From Eragrostis nindensis (Eukaryota > Streptophyta > Magnoliopsida > Poales > Poaceae): DNA of 64,000 bases. The DNA is taken from contig JAAXCT010002338.1 of the NCBI GenBank assembly GCA_012490785.1, positions 16,157 through 80,156 on the forward strand. The letters are read 5' to 3'. The stretch's first letter is position 1, and every line of letters begins with the position of its first letter. Shown here piece by piece: positions 22,377 to 36,131 of the stretch. The translations under genes and the position numbers were made by a program. The notes under the pieces are model-generated. The model saw only the letters and a list, made by a program, of their open reading frames with translations. It did not search any database and was not told where the DNA came from.

Positions 22377-23090
22377 ATGACTACAGAAGTACTAAGTCGA
22401 CTTGCGGTTTTTGCTTCAGTTTTTGCCCTATTTGCAATCCCTCAAGCTAGGAGTGAGCAAGAATGTTACCACGAGAAAGTATTATTTAAGGAGCAATGTG
22501 GTTTGAACGTTTTAAAGAACGTCGGTTTCATAATTCCACTGGATTCCTGCTGTCACGTTGTAAAAGAAGCTGATATGAAATGTGTTTGTCGTATCATGAC
22601 GTCTGGGGATGAGAAAAAAAAAAGAGCATGGAGGCTGTTATTGAGGTTTCACAATATTGCGGCAACCCGGTGCCTGCAGGAAACAAGTGCGGAAGTAAGT
22701 GTCCAATAGTTTCTTAAAAAATACTTATGTTCTCATATTTTTTTACTATAAGATGATGCACATATAGCTTTTTTTTTTTGGCATCCGCACATATATGTAA
22801 AATAATATAATAACCCTTTTGGCTATACTCCCTCTGTCCCAAAATAGGTGTCGTTTGACTTTTTTTTGACCGCTCGTCTTATTCAAATTTTTTGCGCAAA
22901 TCTTATTTATTTTTTTACAGTTTATTTTATCATTGAATATATTTTAATCATGACATATTTGTTTTTATATTTAAATAATTTTTTTGAATAAGACGAAGGG
23001 TCAAACATGATGTCCAGTGACAACTATTTAGGGACGGAGGGAGTAGGTTGGACTGTTCCTGCCGTACCACTACCACACCGCCAGCACTGA
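22377..23090 (+). pseudogene. LTP-like 8-cysteine gene, copy 2, frameshifted and MITE-interrupted intron
   Basis: Exon 1 (22377-22694) is identical to copy 1, including the ten-A run that breaks the frame before cysteines 7 and 8. The intron (22695-23046) is 352 bases against 134 in copy 1, because a Stowaway is inserted next to the acceptor. The acceptor AG is now supplied by the right-hand target duplication plus the following G (TAG at 23044-23046). The polypyrimidine-like stretch of copy 1 ('CCCTTTTGGCTATAG') is replaced by 'GGGACGGAGGGAGTAG'. Exon 2 (23047-23090) is unchanged and would encode 'WTVPAVPLPHRQH'. Splicing is probably weaker in this copy. The same secreted lipid-transfer-type product would be expected if the frame were intact. 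Confidence 0.78.
22828..23043. mobile_element. Stowaway MITE private to copy 2
   Basis: Ends CTCCCTCTGTCCCAAAATA and TATTTAGGGACGGAGGGAG, AT-rich core, TA target duplication at 22826-22827 and 23044-23045. The orthologous place in copy 1 (1492-1493) has a single TA, so it is a clean empty site and shows insertion after the segmental duplication. Confidence 0.95.
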
Positions 23091-24267
23091 TGGTTGGCCG
23101 ACCCTGAGGGTTCATGAAGGGAAGCCAATAAAGTAGCAGTCATGAAAGAATAAACATGGCCGCGGCTTGTTTCCATTTCATGTGTTTTATAATCAATACA
23201 TAATGCATGGATGCCTGTTGCCGACTAAATCCATGTGCCACTCGTTTCATCTTAACCATGTGCCAAGCTGGAGTAGAGGTGGCACCTCTTATGGACTCTA
23301 GTTGGTAGATAAAACGAGGAAGACAGAGAGACCACAACAAGGACTAGTACCTGAGCCTAAAAAATTGGAGAGAACGACGCAAGAACCTTTCTCTTATTTC
23401 CTTGCTCCTTCTCAGTCATTTCATTTCATTGCTGCCAGGAGCTGCTCCCTCAACTTCTCGTCTAAACACTCCTTTGCAGGCCGTTGTCGTTGAATCCATC
23501 ATTAGCTTCCACCGTTTGTGAAATTTCCAAATGCCGAAACTACCCTCGTGAGCACGAGGATTAATTATTCTGCATGCAGCTACAGCCACAGCGTGAATTT
23601 TTCAACTCTATGATATAATGAAAAAAAATGAAAAAACCAAAAAAAAAAAAGGCACGCCAGGATCCGCATGAGATAGCCATTAACTTATTTCCTAGTGACT
23701 AGCTAGCCACGTTATGCAACACAAGCAGGTGTCCACTACCCCTTCGCAAAAGAAAAAAAAAGCAGGTGTCCACTAGAAGAAACTAATCTACATGCGAGCA
23801 CCCGACACATGTACGCGACTACCAGGAAAAACGTGAACAAATCACGTTACTAGCCAACTGGAACCCATGCAATGTATCTAGTGAAATTAATCAATCTAGC
23901 GAGGCGGCACCGAGCGCGGAGGAGGGTTAGTAACGTGGCACAGCAACAACGTCGCCTGCTTGCCCCGGTCTCGGCCGCTTCTTGCGAGGCATGACTTTAG
24001 TCTCTGGGGTTCAAGACAGGCGTGCGCAGCAGAGGCGTATGTGCGGTGTCCAGGGAGGAGCGCGCAGCGACGTCGTGAGCAGTCAGTGGCATAAAAGGGA
24101 TCAATCAAGTTAATGGTCAAAGGTAAGTAGGTCATTTTTTACGTGTCCATTAGGCAAGACTATCACCAAACGGTCAACTCATTGGCATGTAAGGGGTAAA
24201 AAAAAAAAAATCAATGGCATATACATGATACTGATTTTAGCAATGAAAAATTATGGACTGAATGTCG
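23091..24267. other. Intergenic, no gene seen (copy 2)
   Basis: Equivalent of 1539-2715, with no further insertions. Confidence 0.55.
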
Positions 24268-24480
24268 CACTAGTACAAAAAAAAAATCCTTTAGTGGCGG
24301 GCCTTTTGAGTCTGCATAGCGGGCAATCGGTGCGCCACCGTGCTCGCGCCACTGGAAATGCCTAAGAGGAGTGACAGGTACTTGTCCCTGCCACTGGAAT
24401 CAGATCCAAATGGCCGGCCTGCTGATGTGAGCGGCCCGCCATTTGTGCGGACATCAGCTTGCCCACCACTACAATGGTTT
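24268..24480 (+). mobile_element. Probable CACTA terminal fragment, copy 2
   Basis: Same CACTAGTAC end and GTGGCGGGC/CCACTGGAA subterminal repeats as at 2716, with a shorter A-run after the terminus. Confidence 0.5.
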
Positions 24481-27400
24481 TTTTAAATTTTTAAAAAGGC
24501 CTCTAATACCTCTAATTTGACATGCTGTCCCCTTTGATGTTGCTGTATATAGCAACACTAATGCATACAACTTAATTTGCAAATTAGAAGCATTCGACAC
24601 TTAACACCAAATGACAAGAAGTGAAACAAAATTCTTGTCACACCCCTAGACAAAGGGGTTAGATACACATGAACTACAAGCAAGGTACACTCAGAACTGC
24701 ATATTAGAAACACCATCCATTCAGATTACATTCAATCGAAAATTAACCAATTTATAAGAAATTTTCCCAATAATAAATGCACCTCAAACAAAACTCAACC
24801 TCTTCCTGTCTAACAAATCGTCAACGTTAATCCATTAATTGCAGTCATAATGCACTTATATACGGAGTAGATGAAACATCAATGGATGGCTTGAAACAAA
24901 GATGAAAATTAATACTCCAACTTCTCCAATTCCACATTAATACTTTCAACAACTATCACAGACATGAATAACCACATACACCATACTTGAAGAGAGACAC
25001 ATATTAGGCCTCAATACTTACATAGGAAATAGGCGAAGCATCTCATCACTATAAATAGTGTCAATAATGAATATAATCAAATTTTTACCATATAATGCAT
25101 CAACAATTTTCTTACTTGTTCTACCACCCATGCACATCGTCTTCTTCGACATGTTTAAATGAACTTCTTGTTCTACCAGCTTAATGTTGCTACGTGCCAG
25201 CTTATGCATATAACATACACAATGCAACAGAAATAGCCAGTGCAACTAAGTAATTTTATTTAAGCCCAAATAGGAAGTCTTCACTAGAATTTAGTTACAT
25301 GATGGTTGTACATACCTTTTGTTGCCACCTTCAATGCTAACCTTACAATTAGGGAATGTAGATAAGTCACTAACAAGCACTACATAGCCACTATGTTAAA
25401 TTTTCAACACCACACGTCCTCAAATTTAACAATTAATCTTCATTACAATAATAACTTTTCATGGCACAAAATGAAACACAAAGTCTAATATATACCACAT
25501 GTTCAATGAATGAAAAAAAAATCTAACCTCCAAAAATCGTTGTAGAGATGTGACCATGTGTGATGTAGTTGAGAGCATTAATAACATAGCCACATTTGTT
25601 CCATACTATTAAACTTTCAAATATAAATAACTCAGAAGATATAATAACTCATATTATTAATTATTACCATGTAAACTGTATTAATTATAATGAGTGAAGG
25701 TAGTATAAATGACAAGCTAAAACAACGGCAAGCACTGCCACATCCACTTGCCTTTACCGACGACGAGAACGAGAAGTCTAAAATGCAATTGGAACACCAC
25801 CAACTACTTCCCCATAAAATATCATGACTAACAGCCCTAATAACATGTGAAAACATAACATGCAAATGGTTCTAGGTCCTGAGCCCAAGTATAAGCAATA
25901 GACAACAAAATGACATATATGCACGCAGCAGCTTATCCTTTTTGTATCTTGAAACATCGAATAGATATCACAGACCCAAATATAGTCTGGAAATGTACTA
26001 GACAACAAGACTTACAACTTTTATAAAGGCACCATATTTTTATTATGACTGTAAGAAGGTATAATCCTCCATTGAGAGCATGTTGACTCTCTCTCTGAAA
26101 ATTCTGACATTGGGCTTCACATTTTTGCTCCATTAAACAAAACGAAGTTATGAAACTTTACCATAACAAATACACTTCATTCTCCACAACTTTCGCTCAG
26201 ATAACAAAGCTCTGAAAATACATCAATGTGCACTACTTCTTCAACCAGATGTGCACTTTACAGTCATAATGTCCTGAACATGTGATTAAATTCCCTAACT
26301 TGGTCAGAACCTGCAGCTCAATTCAAAAATCATTACCTCCTAAAGAACGTGGTGGAACATGAATGTTATTAATTAGCCGAATGTAGCTTTCTTAACACCT
26401 CTGAACCTCTCCCAGTCGAGTTTCCAATGAAGATAAACAAAGGCGGCTCCCAGTAATTATATTGTACCCGTGGTTTAGACAGCAGCCACGGCAAGGAAGT
26501 ACAAACTCGGCTAGACAGCTGCGCAGCACACGAACGGTTGAACTCCTTATTCTCCTTTATAAATCCCTGACGCATCGCACTCCCAGACTACATCAATGTA
26601 ACATTATCTCCAAAATTTTGCCAAGTTGGCGAACAAACTTTCTAGTGCGATTTTGGGATTCTTGAGGCAATATATACAACGAAGCAAAAACAACATGACT
26701 GGTGGTGCGGCTAAGCAATGGGTTATATAGGTGAGTATCTACGTACATGCATGGAGCACTCACTCTCTTTTTAGATTTAATGTTTTTGAACCATATTCAT
26801 CATTATGACCATTTTTCATGTTTAAAACACTCCCAAAACCCTCATATAAAACTAAAACACAATTAGGAAAACTAAAAAAACCCACTTACATCTCATATGG
26901 GTTTTCATATACCCACTTGTAAGGGGTTATAAGTTTTCATATTTTTTTCTGATAGCTTTGACCTAACAGAGTGGCTACTATCTGGTCTACCTTATGGCTT
27001 CGGATGATGTATCACGAGTCGGTACACTTTGACCTGATTAGAAAAACCTAAAGGTGACAATCACTGTATTATTCTCTTCATTTTGTTGGTTCTATTCTTG
27101 CTTGGTATTAATGATGTTTGTGAAGTAATGCACATTCAGGTTGATGCATCGATCATCAAGCTGAAGACGAAAAATGCTACGGAGCACTGGGAGTAATGCT
27201 GTGGAGTCGACAAGAGTCATGCCGATCTGTCAAAGCGGTCAAGGGGGACTTTGAAAACTCATAGAAACTTGCAGGTGTGAGACTGCAAAATCCCTAAGAT
27301 GCAGTTGGATTTTTGCAATTTTCTTATAAATTTAACTCGCAGAGGCTCACATGTCAGTCAATAACCTAACACATTATTTATCAGGTAAACCAGCCATATA

Positions 27401-28436
27401 GGCATACTTGTCGCCGAATCAAGTTATGTGGTTGAAAGCACTACAGACGTATTCTAGATTAGAACGGAGGACTTGGCTCAAGCTTCGTACGTAAGAGATA
27501 AGAAGTTGTATGTAATCAGACATACGACGAAGCTTTTGTACAAAAACTGAAATACAATTTGAGCGTTATCCGTTATGGTTGTGTTTCTGCAACGGCTCGA
27601 AGTAAAAGGTACCCAACACAAAACCACACATTTCAGAGCATCAGCTTGCAACTCCATGCAGCTAGTGAGTATCGAGAAAGCATTCCATCAATAAACTAGT
27701 GGGCATGCAGAGTGCAAGCAAGTAGCAAGAATCAAGCATTAAAATGGAACGCAATACAGAATGTCCGAACAAACAAAACTATACATATCGTGCCAACACT
27801 AAACTGCAACTAAGCTCCCTGTTTAACCTCTTCGGCTCCTCTGTTCAACAGAGCCACGGGAGCTTGCCCGGAGAGGAAGAGACCTCATTGACAGTTTGCA
27901 GCTTCCTATCGCGTAGTTACCTCAGGCATTTTGCAGTGGCTTTCCCCGGTGTAGAATACCCCGCTACAGGCTTCTTGGTGCCACTGTGCACGTATGGCGT
28001 GCTGCGTGAAAAATATAACAGAGGTGCAAATGAATCATATTATGGTGTTCAGTCGCGGGAATGGCTTCAAATGGGAATGGGAAGGTCGCAAGTGATCAGG
28101 AACGAAGAGGAAGAGCGCCGGATTCACCATATAAGAGCACGCATATGGAGATATTCCCTTTGCACCAAAAAAAAGGTTTTAAAATTTTTGGACGAAAATT
28201 TGAGGTAATTTTGAGTGAAAACAAAATATCGCATATGGAGATTATTTCTTCGCATATACTATACACTGAGACGAATCCTCAGTGTATATCCTTGCAGCAG
28301 TGGAACAAGTTCTAGTGACATCATATGTTTGATCAGTTTACAGAATTTGTAACAAAGCGGCAATATGAAGCAAGTTGTTGTACCCTGGTGTACTTTAATG
28401 CTTTGACCTATTCATGCAGTTCTAGTTTTTATTAAT
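24481..28436. other. AT-rich region without recognisable gene (copy 2)
   Basis: Equivalent of 2931-6888. The long frame seen at 6195-6767 in copy 1 is split here by single-base indels near 28134 and 28180. Confidence 0.5.
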
Positions 28437-30590
28437 CACTACAACAATTTTGACTTTCCATGATATTTTACTTTAGTCACAGAAGGTCTGAAATTTGTCA
28501 TAACTGACCTTTTATGACTTCACAGTGACAAAAATCAATTAGTCATAGAAGGTATGTAGCTAAATACCTTCTGTGACATTTTTGCTATTTTTGTCATAAT
28601 TTTATGACTTTTTGCAGAATGTCATAACTGTTTATGACAATTCAAAAAATATCACATCAGTTTATGACACTCATAAATATGTCATAAAGTTGCATGACAA
28701 TTACGATTTTTATCATTACCTATTGGACCGGACCTGGCCTGTCTGGCCAGTTTTTTTGGCCCATTAATATCACAGACCCATTTAGTTAATTCACAGGCCT
28801 TTTTTACTTTCGACCCACTTAATTCACAGGCCTTTTTATTTTTTGGTCCAATTAATTCACATGCCATTTTACTTTAAGCCCACTAGTTTTGCAGGCTTTT
28901 TATCTTTCAGCCCACTAATTTCATAGGCTTTTTATCTTTCGGCCCACTTATTTTCCTACCAGCCCATTGATTTATCAGGCTCATTTTCTAATTTTGACCC
29001 ATTTATTTATAAAGAAAATAACTTTTACACCTTTAATTTTCAGCCCATTCTTCCAGGCCCAACACAATACAGCTAGGCCAAGCCCAATTACACAGGAAAA
29101 CAGATGGCCCATTCTTCCAGCAGCTTAATCCAACCATAAAGTCAAGATTTACATTCCACTCTATGATACAACCATAACATGAGCTACTCTAGCAGATCTT
29201 CGCTAACACAAAACTAACTTGTGCTAGCTTGTACCAGCATAGATGGCCCGCTGTTCATACAAGCAGAAATGCACAGTTTACTCATCTCTAGTCTAGTTGA
29301 CCTCAACGTCTTCATATAAGCTCCTCCAAGTTGGCTGCAAAGCACTGCAATAATTAGTATAAGAACACAATTGTAATAATAAGTCGTGTAACACTGTAAA
29401 GAACCGCAGTCTTTATAACAACAGAAGCAGACACTAGCATCTCTATTTCAGCATTGAACAAGATAATTTTAGCATTGTACAGTACTCAATTCTGCTCTAC
29501 CTTAGGCAAGACAAACCACCTACTATAGCTAGTATTAGTATCTAACCTTTCCTCCCAAGTTCAGCTCCTGGCTTCTAGAACATCAATTTCCAAGAAAAAA
29601 GATTATTAACATTGTTAAACGCCTCTGCAGCAACTGTATCAAATATTTTTGTGCAAAGTCAGAGCATGCTGAAATATGATGAGTAGTAGCCAAGCATAGG
29701 ATGGCAATAAATCATATGAAACTGTCTTAACGTTCAGCTGTGAATATGGGAGCTGGTACATAAGCTAAATACTAGCAAGCAGAGAGGATATCAGGCAAGC
29801 TGTTGAAGTAAAACTAACAGAAGCACTAGCAACAATCGATGGTACAAGCAGAGAGATATCCATTAACTGAGGTAACACAAGGAAGCAACCAATACTTAAT
29901 TATCCATGTGTGCAAGCTGCCAATGATCCATTAACTATTTCTAAAATAAGAAATAGAGGAAAGAAGGCAAAATTACCAAACACCATGTGCTGGTAGCTGC
30001 CACTAATCCATTACTTCCTCGTTTTTTTTCCTTCGAAAGAACCTGCAGGGAATTAACAAGTGTGATCATTTCTTAGCTCGACGCGTTATACAAATATTCA
30101 ATAAATTCTGGGTCTCCTCGGTACAAATCTGAGTAACATGACTTATGATTATACTAATCAAATTGGACACTAAGGCATAATCAGTAACAAAAGCATCCAC
30201 TAGTAGCCAGCACACAGCATCACAGTTAAGCAGAGCCACTCATTCACACAATGCAGCATACAAAGAAGCGCATCTGGGGAAGCTAATCAGTGCAACATAG
30301 CATCTGGAGCCACTCATTCACACAAAAACCAAGAACAGGAAGAACACTCCATACCTGCATCTTTTCCATAAGGCATAGGCATGAAAATCACTTGCGGCAT
30401 CAACAGCCAAGTCAATCCACACCTATATGACGCTGCACTTTACAATCAGCAGGAAAAAAAATGAGATGAGACCGTTCTACTGCAGCATTCTATCAAACAG
30501 GTAGTGTGCATGGCTGGGATAGTGGCCTGAATATGTACGGATCCGCCGCAGAGTAGGCCGATGCATCGAGAGAAGAAGAGGCTTAATTAC

Positions 30591-31067
30591 CGCTTCGAGC
30601 CAGTGCTGGAGTGCGAGCTTCTGCGCCTTTTCGTCCTTGGAGAGGCCATTGCCGACCTTGGCGATCCTCTTTCCTGCCCTGGACCAGCGCGACGCCGCCG
30701 TCTCCTGCTTGCCGACGTGGAAGAAGGAGATGGACTTGAGGTCGAGCGACGCCGAGTCGTAGGCCTTCCACCAGAGCTCCTCGACGATGACGGCACAGTC
30801 GGCCAGGCTCCGCCGCGTGCGGTGGCCCTTGAACACCTTTTGCAGCCGCGTGGCCGCATCGTCGAGCTCGGCGAGCGGCCGCGGGGAGAAGTACTCCAGC
30901 ACCGCCTGCTGCGCTGGGGAGACCACCGCCCTGGCGGCGGCGCTGGTCCGGGGGCTCGGCTGCTGCTGCAGCTCGAGGGTGCCCAGCCGCGAGCCGTTGA
31001 TGCCGCCCGACGGCCGGGCCAGGGCCACCGGCTCCGCCTCCTCCGCGGCGGCCTCCCGATGCATCAA
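30591..31067 (-). pseudogene. Captured IQM first exon, copy 2
   Basis: Same 159-codon exon as at 9043-9519, with IQ motif and the 'LADCAVIVEELWWKAYD' and 'EKAQKLALQHWLEA' family blocks, ending at the same GTAATT donor. No difference in the exon was noticed. The upstream leader differs by a small insertion containing 'CCTGCACCAC' before the minisatellite. Confidence 0.88.
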
Positions 31068-31252
31068 CAGTCCGGGAGGAGGGGCGCCCGAAGCCGCCGC
31101 GCCGCGTCGTCATCGTGGATCCACCGCCGCGCCCTCGAATCAGCCGCGCCCTGCGCCGCCGCTCCCGGACCCAAGGCCGCCGCGCTAACGAAGAGAGGAG
31201 AAGAGAGATGAGGAAGGGATCGAGGAGAAGGGGTGGCGTCCTGCACCACGCT

Positions 31253-31435
31253 GGATCTGGAGGAGAAGAGAGGCGACTTGGAGGCGGTGGTGGAAGAGAG
31301 ATGAGGAGGGACATGGGGGCGACTGGATCTGGAGGAGAAGAGAGGCGACTTGGAGGCGGTGGTGGAAGAGAGATGAGGAGGGACATGGGGGCGACTGGAT
31401 CTGGAGGAGAAGAGGCGACTTGGGGCGATGGGAAG
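31253..31435 (+). repeat. 72-bp minisatellite, copy 2
   Basis: Units start at 31253, 31325 and 31397, the same period as in copy 1. Confidence 0.9.
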
Positions 31436-32468
31436 AAGAATGGCTAAGGGCGGCGGCTGTGGCTGGGAGAGAAGTGAGGGAGAGGAGTAGGGTTTGGAGA
31501 GGGCGGCCGGCTCTATTTAGTGGGCAGTTTCTTTGGGCTGGGGTGACTGACATGTGGGGAGAAGAAGACAAGGGGACCACTGGTCATTGGGTATGGGTAA
31601 ATTTCAGAGACGTGTAAGTTGATAAAAAATTAGTGTTTTGAAAATGATATATACAAAAATGATTTTCAAAAATTCCACCAAAATTAGTGTTCATTTGGAT
31701 CAACTAGATACATATTCTTACCAAATTCCACCCGAAGTTGCAACAAACTTCATGAGATATAAAAAAGAGAAGAAATGAGTGCATTTTCCAATTGTTTTGT
31801 CAAATTTTATCTCGCAAAATATAATGAATTTTGAGCTGATTTTTGGTTTGTGGCTGTTCCATGTCAAACCAAACCCATGGGATTTTTTGTTAATTTTTTT
31901 GAAAAAAAATCCACCAAAGTGTGTTCAAAGTGGACAACTCTAGACACATCTCATGAAACTATCACCCAAGTTCAACCATAAGTGAACAATGTCCTCAACG
32001 AAAGCTTCGAAAAAAGTGTAACATAATTCTCTTTGTGTAGAGGTGTTTTAGTTATCCATCTCCACAAAAATTCATGACCGGAAACATTTTCTTTCGGGAT
32101 CTACAAAAATAACAAAATTTTGATAAAAAATGCCAATAGTTATTTGGTGATACGACATAGCTATATCATATAAAACAGTTCCATATATTCTACAAATGCG
32201 TAGATAATATTTTTATCAACGCATAGGAAAAAAAATGAAGTTATTTAGACTTCGTATGCGAAATATATACAACTTTTAAAATTCAGCAATGAATCAAATT
32301 GAGAAAAAGAGTTGGGGTCAAGAACTGGAGAAGAACTCTGACACTTAGCGCTGGGCCCACATATTAGCGAGACACAGCACTCATCCTCCGCTTGGGCCGA
32401 GGCCCACCACCCATGGATGCTGGTGTCTAAATAGTTTACAGATTAGAAAACTAGTCGAAACTAACGTG

Positions 32469-32522
32469 AGGTGCAGTGGTAGCGTCTTCAGCTGGTAGGC
32501 TGGTGGTCTGGGGTTCGATTAT
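32469..32522 (+). other. tRNA-like A/B box pair, copy 2
   Basis: Same boxes as at 10911. Possible SINE head. Confidence 0.35.
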
Positions 32523-33846
32523 CAATTGAGGTCGTTTGCTGGATTAAAACTTTTTGGAGTGCAGGCGGGTGAGTAAAACAATGGGCCGGCGTAGCAGCCC
32601 AGCAGCAGTTGGGCTGACGCCTACACAATGCAGGCTACGGCTTTGGGCCGAGGCTGAATACATGCCCTGTGCTTTCGACATAGAGTAATTGCATAAACTA
32701 TATTTCTATTTTAAATAGCTTTGTAGCTCTCAATTTTGTTTAAAAAACTCTCCACTTCCTTTATGGCCCACAGATGGGCTGGCTCATGGCGCAGATGGGC
32801 TGGCTCAGGTGGGCTGGCCTGGGGGAAGGAGAAAAGAAAAGGCCCAAGAAAATGGGCCACAGAGATTGAGCCCATTGTGAAAGAAAACGAGAGGAGGAGA
32901 AGGAAAAAGGAAACGGGCCAAGGAGGTTTTGGCCCAAGGTCTGGCTGAGGCTTCCTATTCTCCTTTTCTATTTCTCCTTTCCTATTCTATTTTCTATTGT
33001 CTAAAGAAAATGCTAAATAAGTCTAAGAAAACATTGTTTAAAGTTAATTGTTCCAATCATCCGAATTATTAGTTCCAATAAAAAAATTTTTTTCCAGCAA
33101 AGAAATCAAATTGTTTCATAGGCCGAAAAATTGTTCAATCAAATATCGAATTGTTCCTAGGAAGAACTGAAAATTGTAACATGACATGTGGGTCCCACTT
33201 GGTCAATTCGCAATATTTTTAATTTTTTTAAAACATGCATGTGGGTCCCACTTGCTATGTTGTGGGACCAATCCACATGTGGCCCACGTGTGCATGATCT
33301 AAAAAATTATTTACCAAAAACTCCCATTTTATCAATTACATTTTGCTTTTATTTTTCAAATAAATATATATGTGGGTCCGCGTTACAGGTATTTGACAAG
33401 TGTGCCACTTAATGACAATTCATATCTGTCATAAATTTTGGTGTAAAATAAAGAAAATTTGGTAATGACAATTCATGTTCGTCATAACTGTTGTGACATT
33501 TATTTTTTACCAATTATGACATTTTTGTTTATCATAATATAATGGCGTCTTGATGTATGACAATTTTGTGGTCAAATTTAATGACATATCTTGGGTTTTG
33601 TCGTAAAACACCTTATTTTCTCAAAAATGTCATAAACCTAACAAGCTTTATGACATAACGATATGTTGTCATCAGAAAAATGTCATAGAAAGTCACATTT
33701 GTTGTAGTGAATGAAGTGCTGTTCACTGCTTCTATAATATGCTCACTGTATTCAGGAAGCATGTACAATCAGTCGCTCCACATCTGAATTAATATATGAC
33801 CTTTCTCGCAATCTATATATATTCAGTGGAGAACCAACAGATTGTA

Positions 33847-33894
33847 CTCCCTCCATTCTTCTAAGCCACATCGACAAATAAAGAATGGAGGGAG
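33847..33894. mobile_element. 48-bp miniature Stowaway, copy 2
   Basis: Identical to 12290-12337, with the same TA flanks. Confidence 0.8.
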
Positions 33895-33945
33895 TACGTA
33901 GTAGCTAGCTGCGTTGGAGGGGCAACTGAACAGGAATAGAAGCAT

Positions 33946-34053
33946 AGATATTCCATTGATAATTCCATCAATGACACTTTTATAAAAAAAATGCGTTAGT
34001 TTGGCTAATCCTCTTATACCCAAGATAAAGACCCTAGTATAGAAAACATCTAT
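33946..34053 (-). pseudogene. ndhF: ndhF-like plastid fragment, copy 2
   Basis: Same 'FYTRVFILGIRGLAKLTHFF' block as copy 1, just outside the CACTA element. One nearby residue outside the match differs (Pro to Leu). Confidence 0.6.
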
Positions 34054-34799
34054 ATATAAGACCAGGGAGAAAGCTTGATCATTGAAAGCTCCATGCACCA
34101 GCCTAAAAGCAAGTTTCAAAGCCCGCGCTAGCAAATTGCAATGTTTATGCTTCCACCGCTTATTCTATTTTTGGTGGTAGTGCCCCTTTTAGGGCTGCAA
34201 CATCCAGAAGTTCTGCCCTAGTAAATTAAGTATCCGACCTTTGGAAGGGATTCATCCCTTGATAGATAAACCGCTCTAAATAGTGGTAACTCTATTTTCC
34301 ATACTCTAGAAAGAGGTAACCTGTCCCGCAGGTCATGCTATGGAACTGTGAAGGAGCCTCGAGGCAAGATCTACAAACGTCGGAATCGGCTTGCTAGCAA
34401 ACTCGTAAGCAAAAAGCAGCTGACATGATCGAGCGACAATGAAAGGAAAAACAGCGGAAAAGGGTTTTTGATACCGCGGAGATGGTAGGTTTGGATGTGC
34501 GAATGAAACAGCTGTGGAAACTCATTTTTGAAAGGGGGTTTCCTTATTTACTTCATTTAATAGAAGAGCTGCCTCTTGATGTGAATGATCGGTTAAACAA
34601 TAATTCGAGTAGGATTCGTAATGTATATAAATAGCATAATCTTTTTTCCTTCCTGAATCATTTGGTTTTCTCATCAAATATTTCGAATCCACTGAAGTTT
34701 TTCAAAAACCTGAGTTTCTAGAGCGAACTCCTGCCATTGGCAATTTCACATGCCTCAGCGCTGCAATAAAAAACCTAAGTTCATATCTGTGCCACCAAA

Positions 34800-34904
34800 A
34801 TGGCCAGAGTGCTATTGGTTGCTACCATACTGTGCTTGATTCCCACGAAGGAGAAGAATGCTGCTACTCGAGCAGGCTACGACGCTGCTGCCAAAAGCCC
34901 GTAG
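34800..34904 (+). CDS. 34-residue hypothetical peptide, copy 2
   Basis: Identical to 13244-13348 ('MARVLLVATILCLIP' start), with the same TATA-like box upstream. Family unknown. Confidence 0.3.
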   Translation: MARVLLVATILCLIPTKEKNAATRAGYDAAAKSP

Positions 34905-36131
34905 AATGCCACGGTGTGCGAAGGAGACTCCCACATTCATCTGAAGCAAGCAGGATTTTGCCAGGACAAAAATTTATACTAACCAAATAGTGTATGCAAT
35001 TGATAGTTTATAGTGTACATCTTGAATCAAAACGGAATAGTTTGCATCTGGCGCATACCCTTTTATTCTGATTGCTTTGATTGTGGAGCTAGCTCCTGGC
35101 CCTGAGTGGAACCTTGCCGATAGTAAAGGGAATGCAAGCCAAGATGTCTCGGCACCACAAAAAACCAGCGGTGGCCGTTTTACCTGGGGAAAAATGATCC
35201 AGGAGGAGCAGGCTGAGGGAGAGCCATGAAGAGCCGAGGAGGAGTCAGATCTTCCCCTTGGATCAAACAGCACTACTAGTCTCCTATTGCCCCATATGCC
35301 GCGACCTTCATCATCCAAATCGGAGCTCCTCCTCACTCGGCTGTTCCCCTCGCGTACACGCGCAGTGTTGGAAGGAGAGCCGCAAGAACGAAGGGAGGGA
35401 TAGAGCAGGCGGTCGATGACCTTGGGGTTGGGGCGGTGAGGGAAACAAGCCTAGGATAGCCGTACTGGCGCCGGCTCGCTGGTTTGACAAAGCGGAGCCG
35501 ATGGGCGAGCCTAACGTGGGAGCCTTGAGATGCTTTGAGATTAGGTAAAGGTAACACCTGGCGGGAATCCGGGCAGGGCTGCTGCAGAGCTTGTGTTTAC
35601 AGGAGGGTTGCAGAGAATTGTTTTACAGGTCAGCAGAACTAATTGTAGAAAACCCAGACAACATCTCGTCATCACAGCAGCCGACGGAAGCCACCCACAC
35701 CGTCCTCACCTCACGCAGGCCCATTCCTCCCTTGCTCTTCTCCCAGTCCCCCAGTCCAGCGACTCCAAGCTCTCGCGAGATGGCGGATGCGGCAACCGTC
35801 CCCGGCGGCATCGCCGAGATCCTTGTCTCCGGCAATCGCGACTTCCTTGTCCGCAACTCCGTCGAGCAGGTGAGCTAGCCACGTTCTTTCCCTCTCTTCC
35901 CGCTTGTTCCCACCGCGATTTGCACAGATTGGAATTAACCAGATCGCGAACGAGGTCAGCTAGCCCCGTTCTTGCAGCTGTGGTGTGGCCTGTGTGATTT
36001 TGTTCGCATGCGTGGCATCTGTTTATCTTCTTTTGTTTTGAGGGATCGTGAAACCTTGTCACGAACATGACGAACTCAGCAAGAATCAAGAGGATTTAGG
36101 GATAGCAATCGAGAGGATTCGGAGGAATATT

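Larger units (their letters stand above)
28437..33709. mobile_element. Non-autonomous CACTA transposon, copy 2
   Basis: Same ends and the same AAT target duplication (28434-28436 and 33710-33712) as the element at 6889. It was therefore copied as part of the segment and did not insert independently. It carries the IQM exon, the 72-bp minisatellite and the tRNA-like boxes. No transposase. Confidence 0.92.

Noticed and set aside
30583..31386. 267-residue minus-strand frame in copy 2
   Set aside because: Out of frame with the IQM exon. It reads the minisatellite and GC-rich leader, and copy 1 has a different frame at this place.
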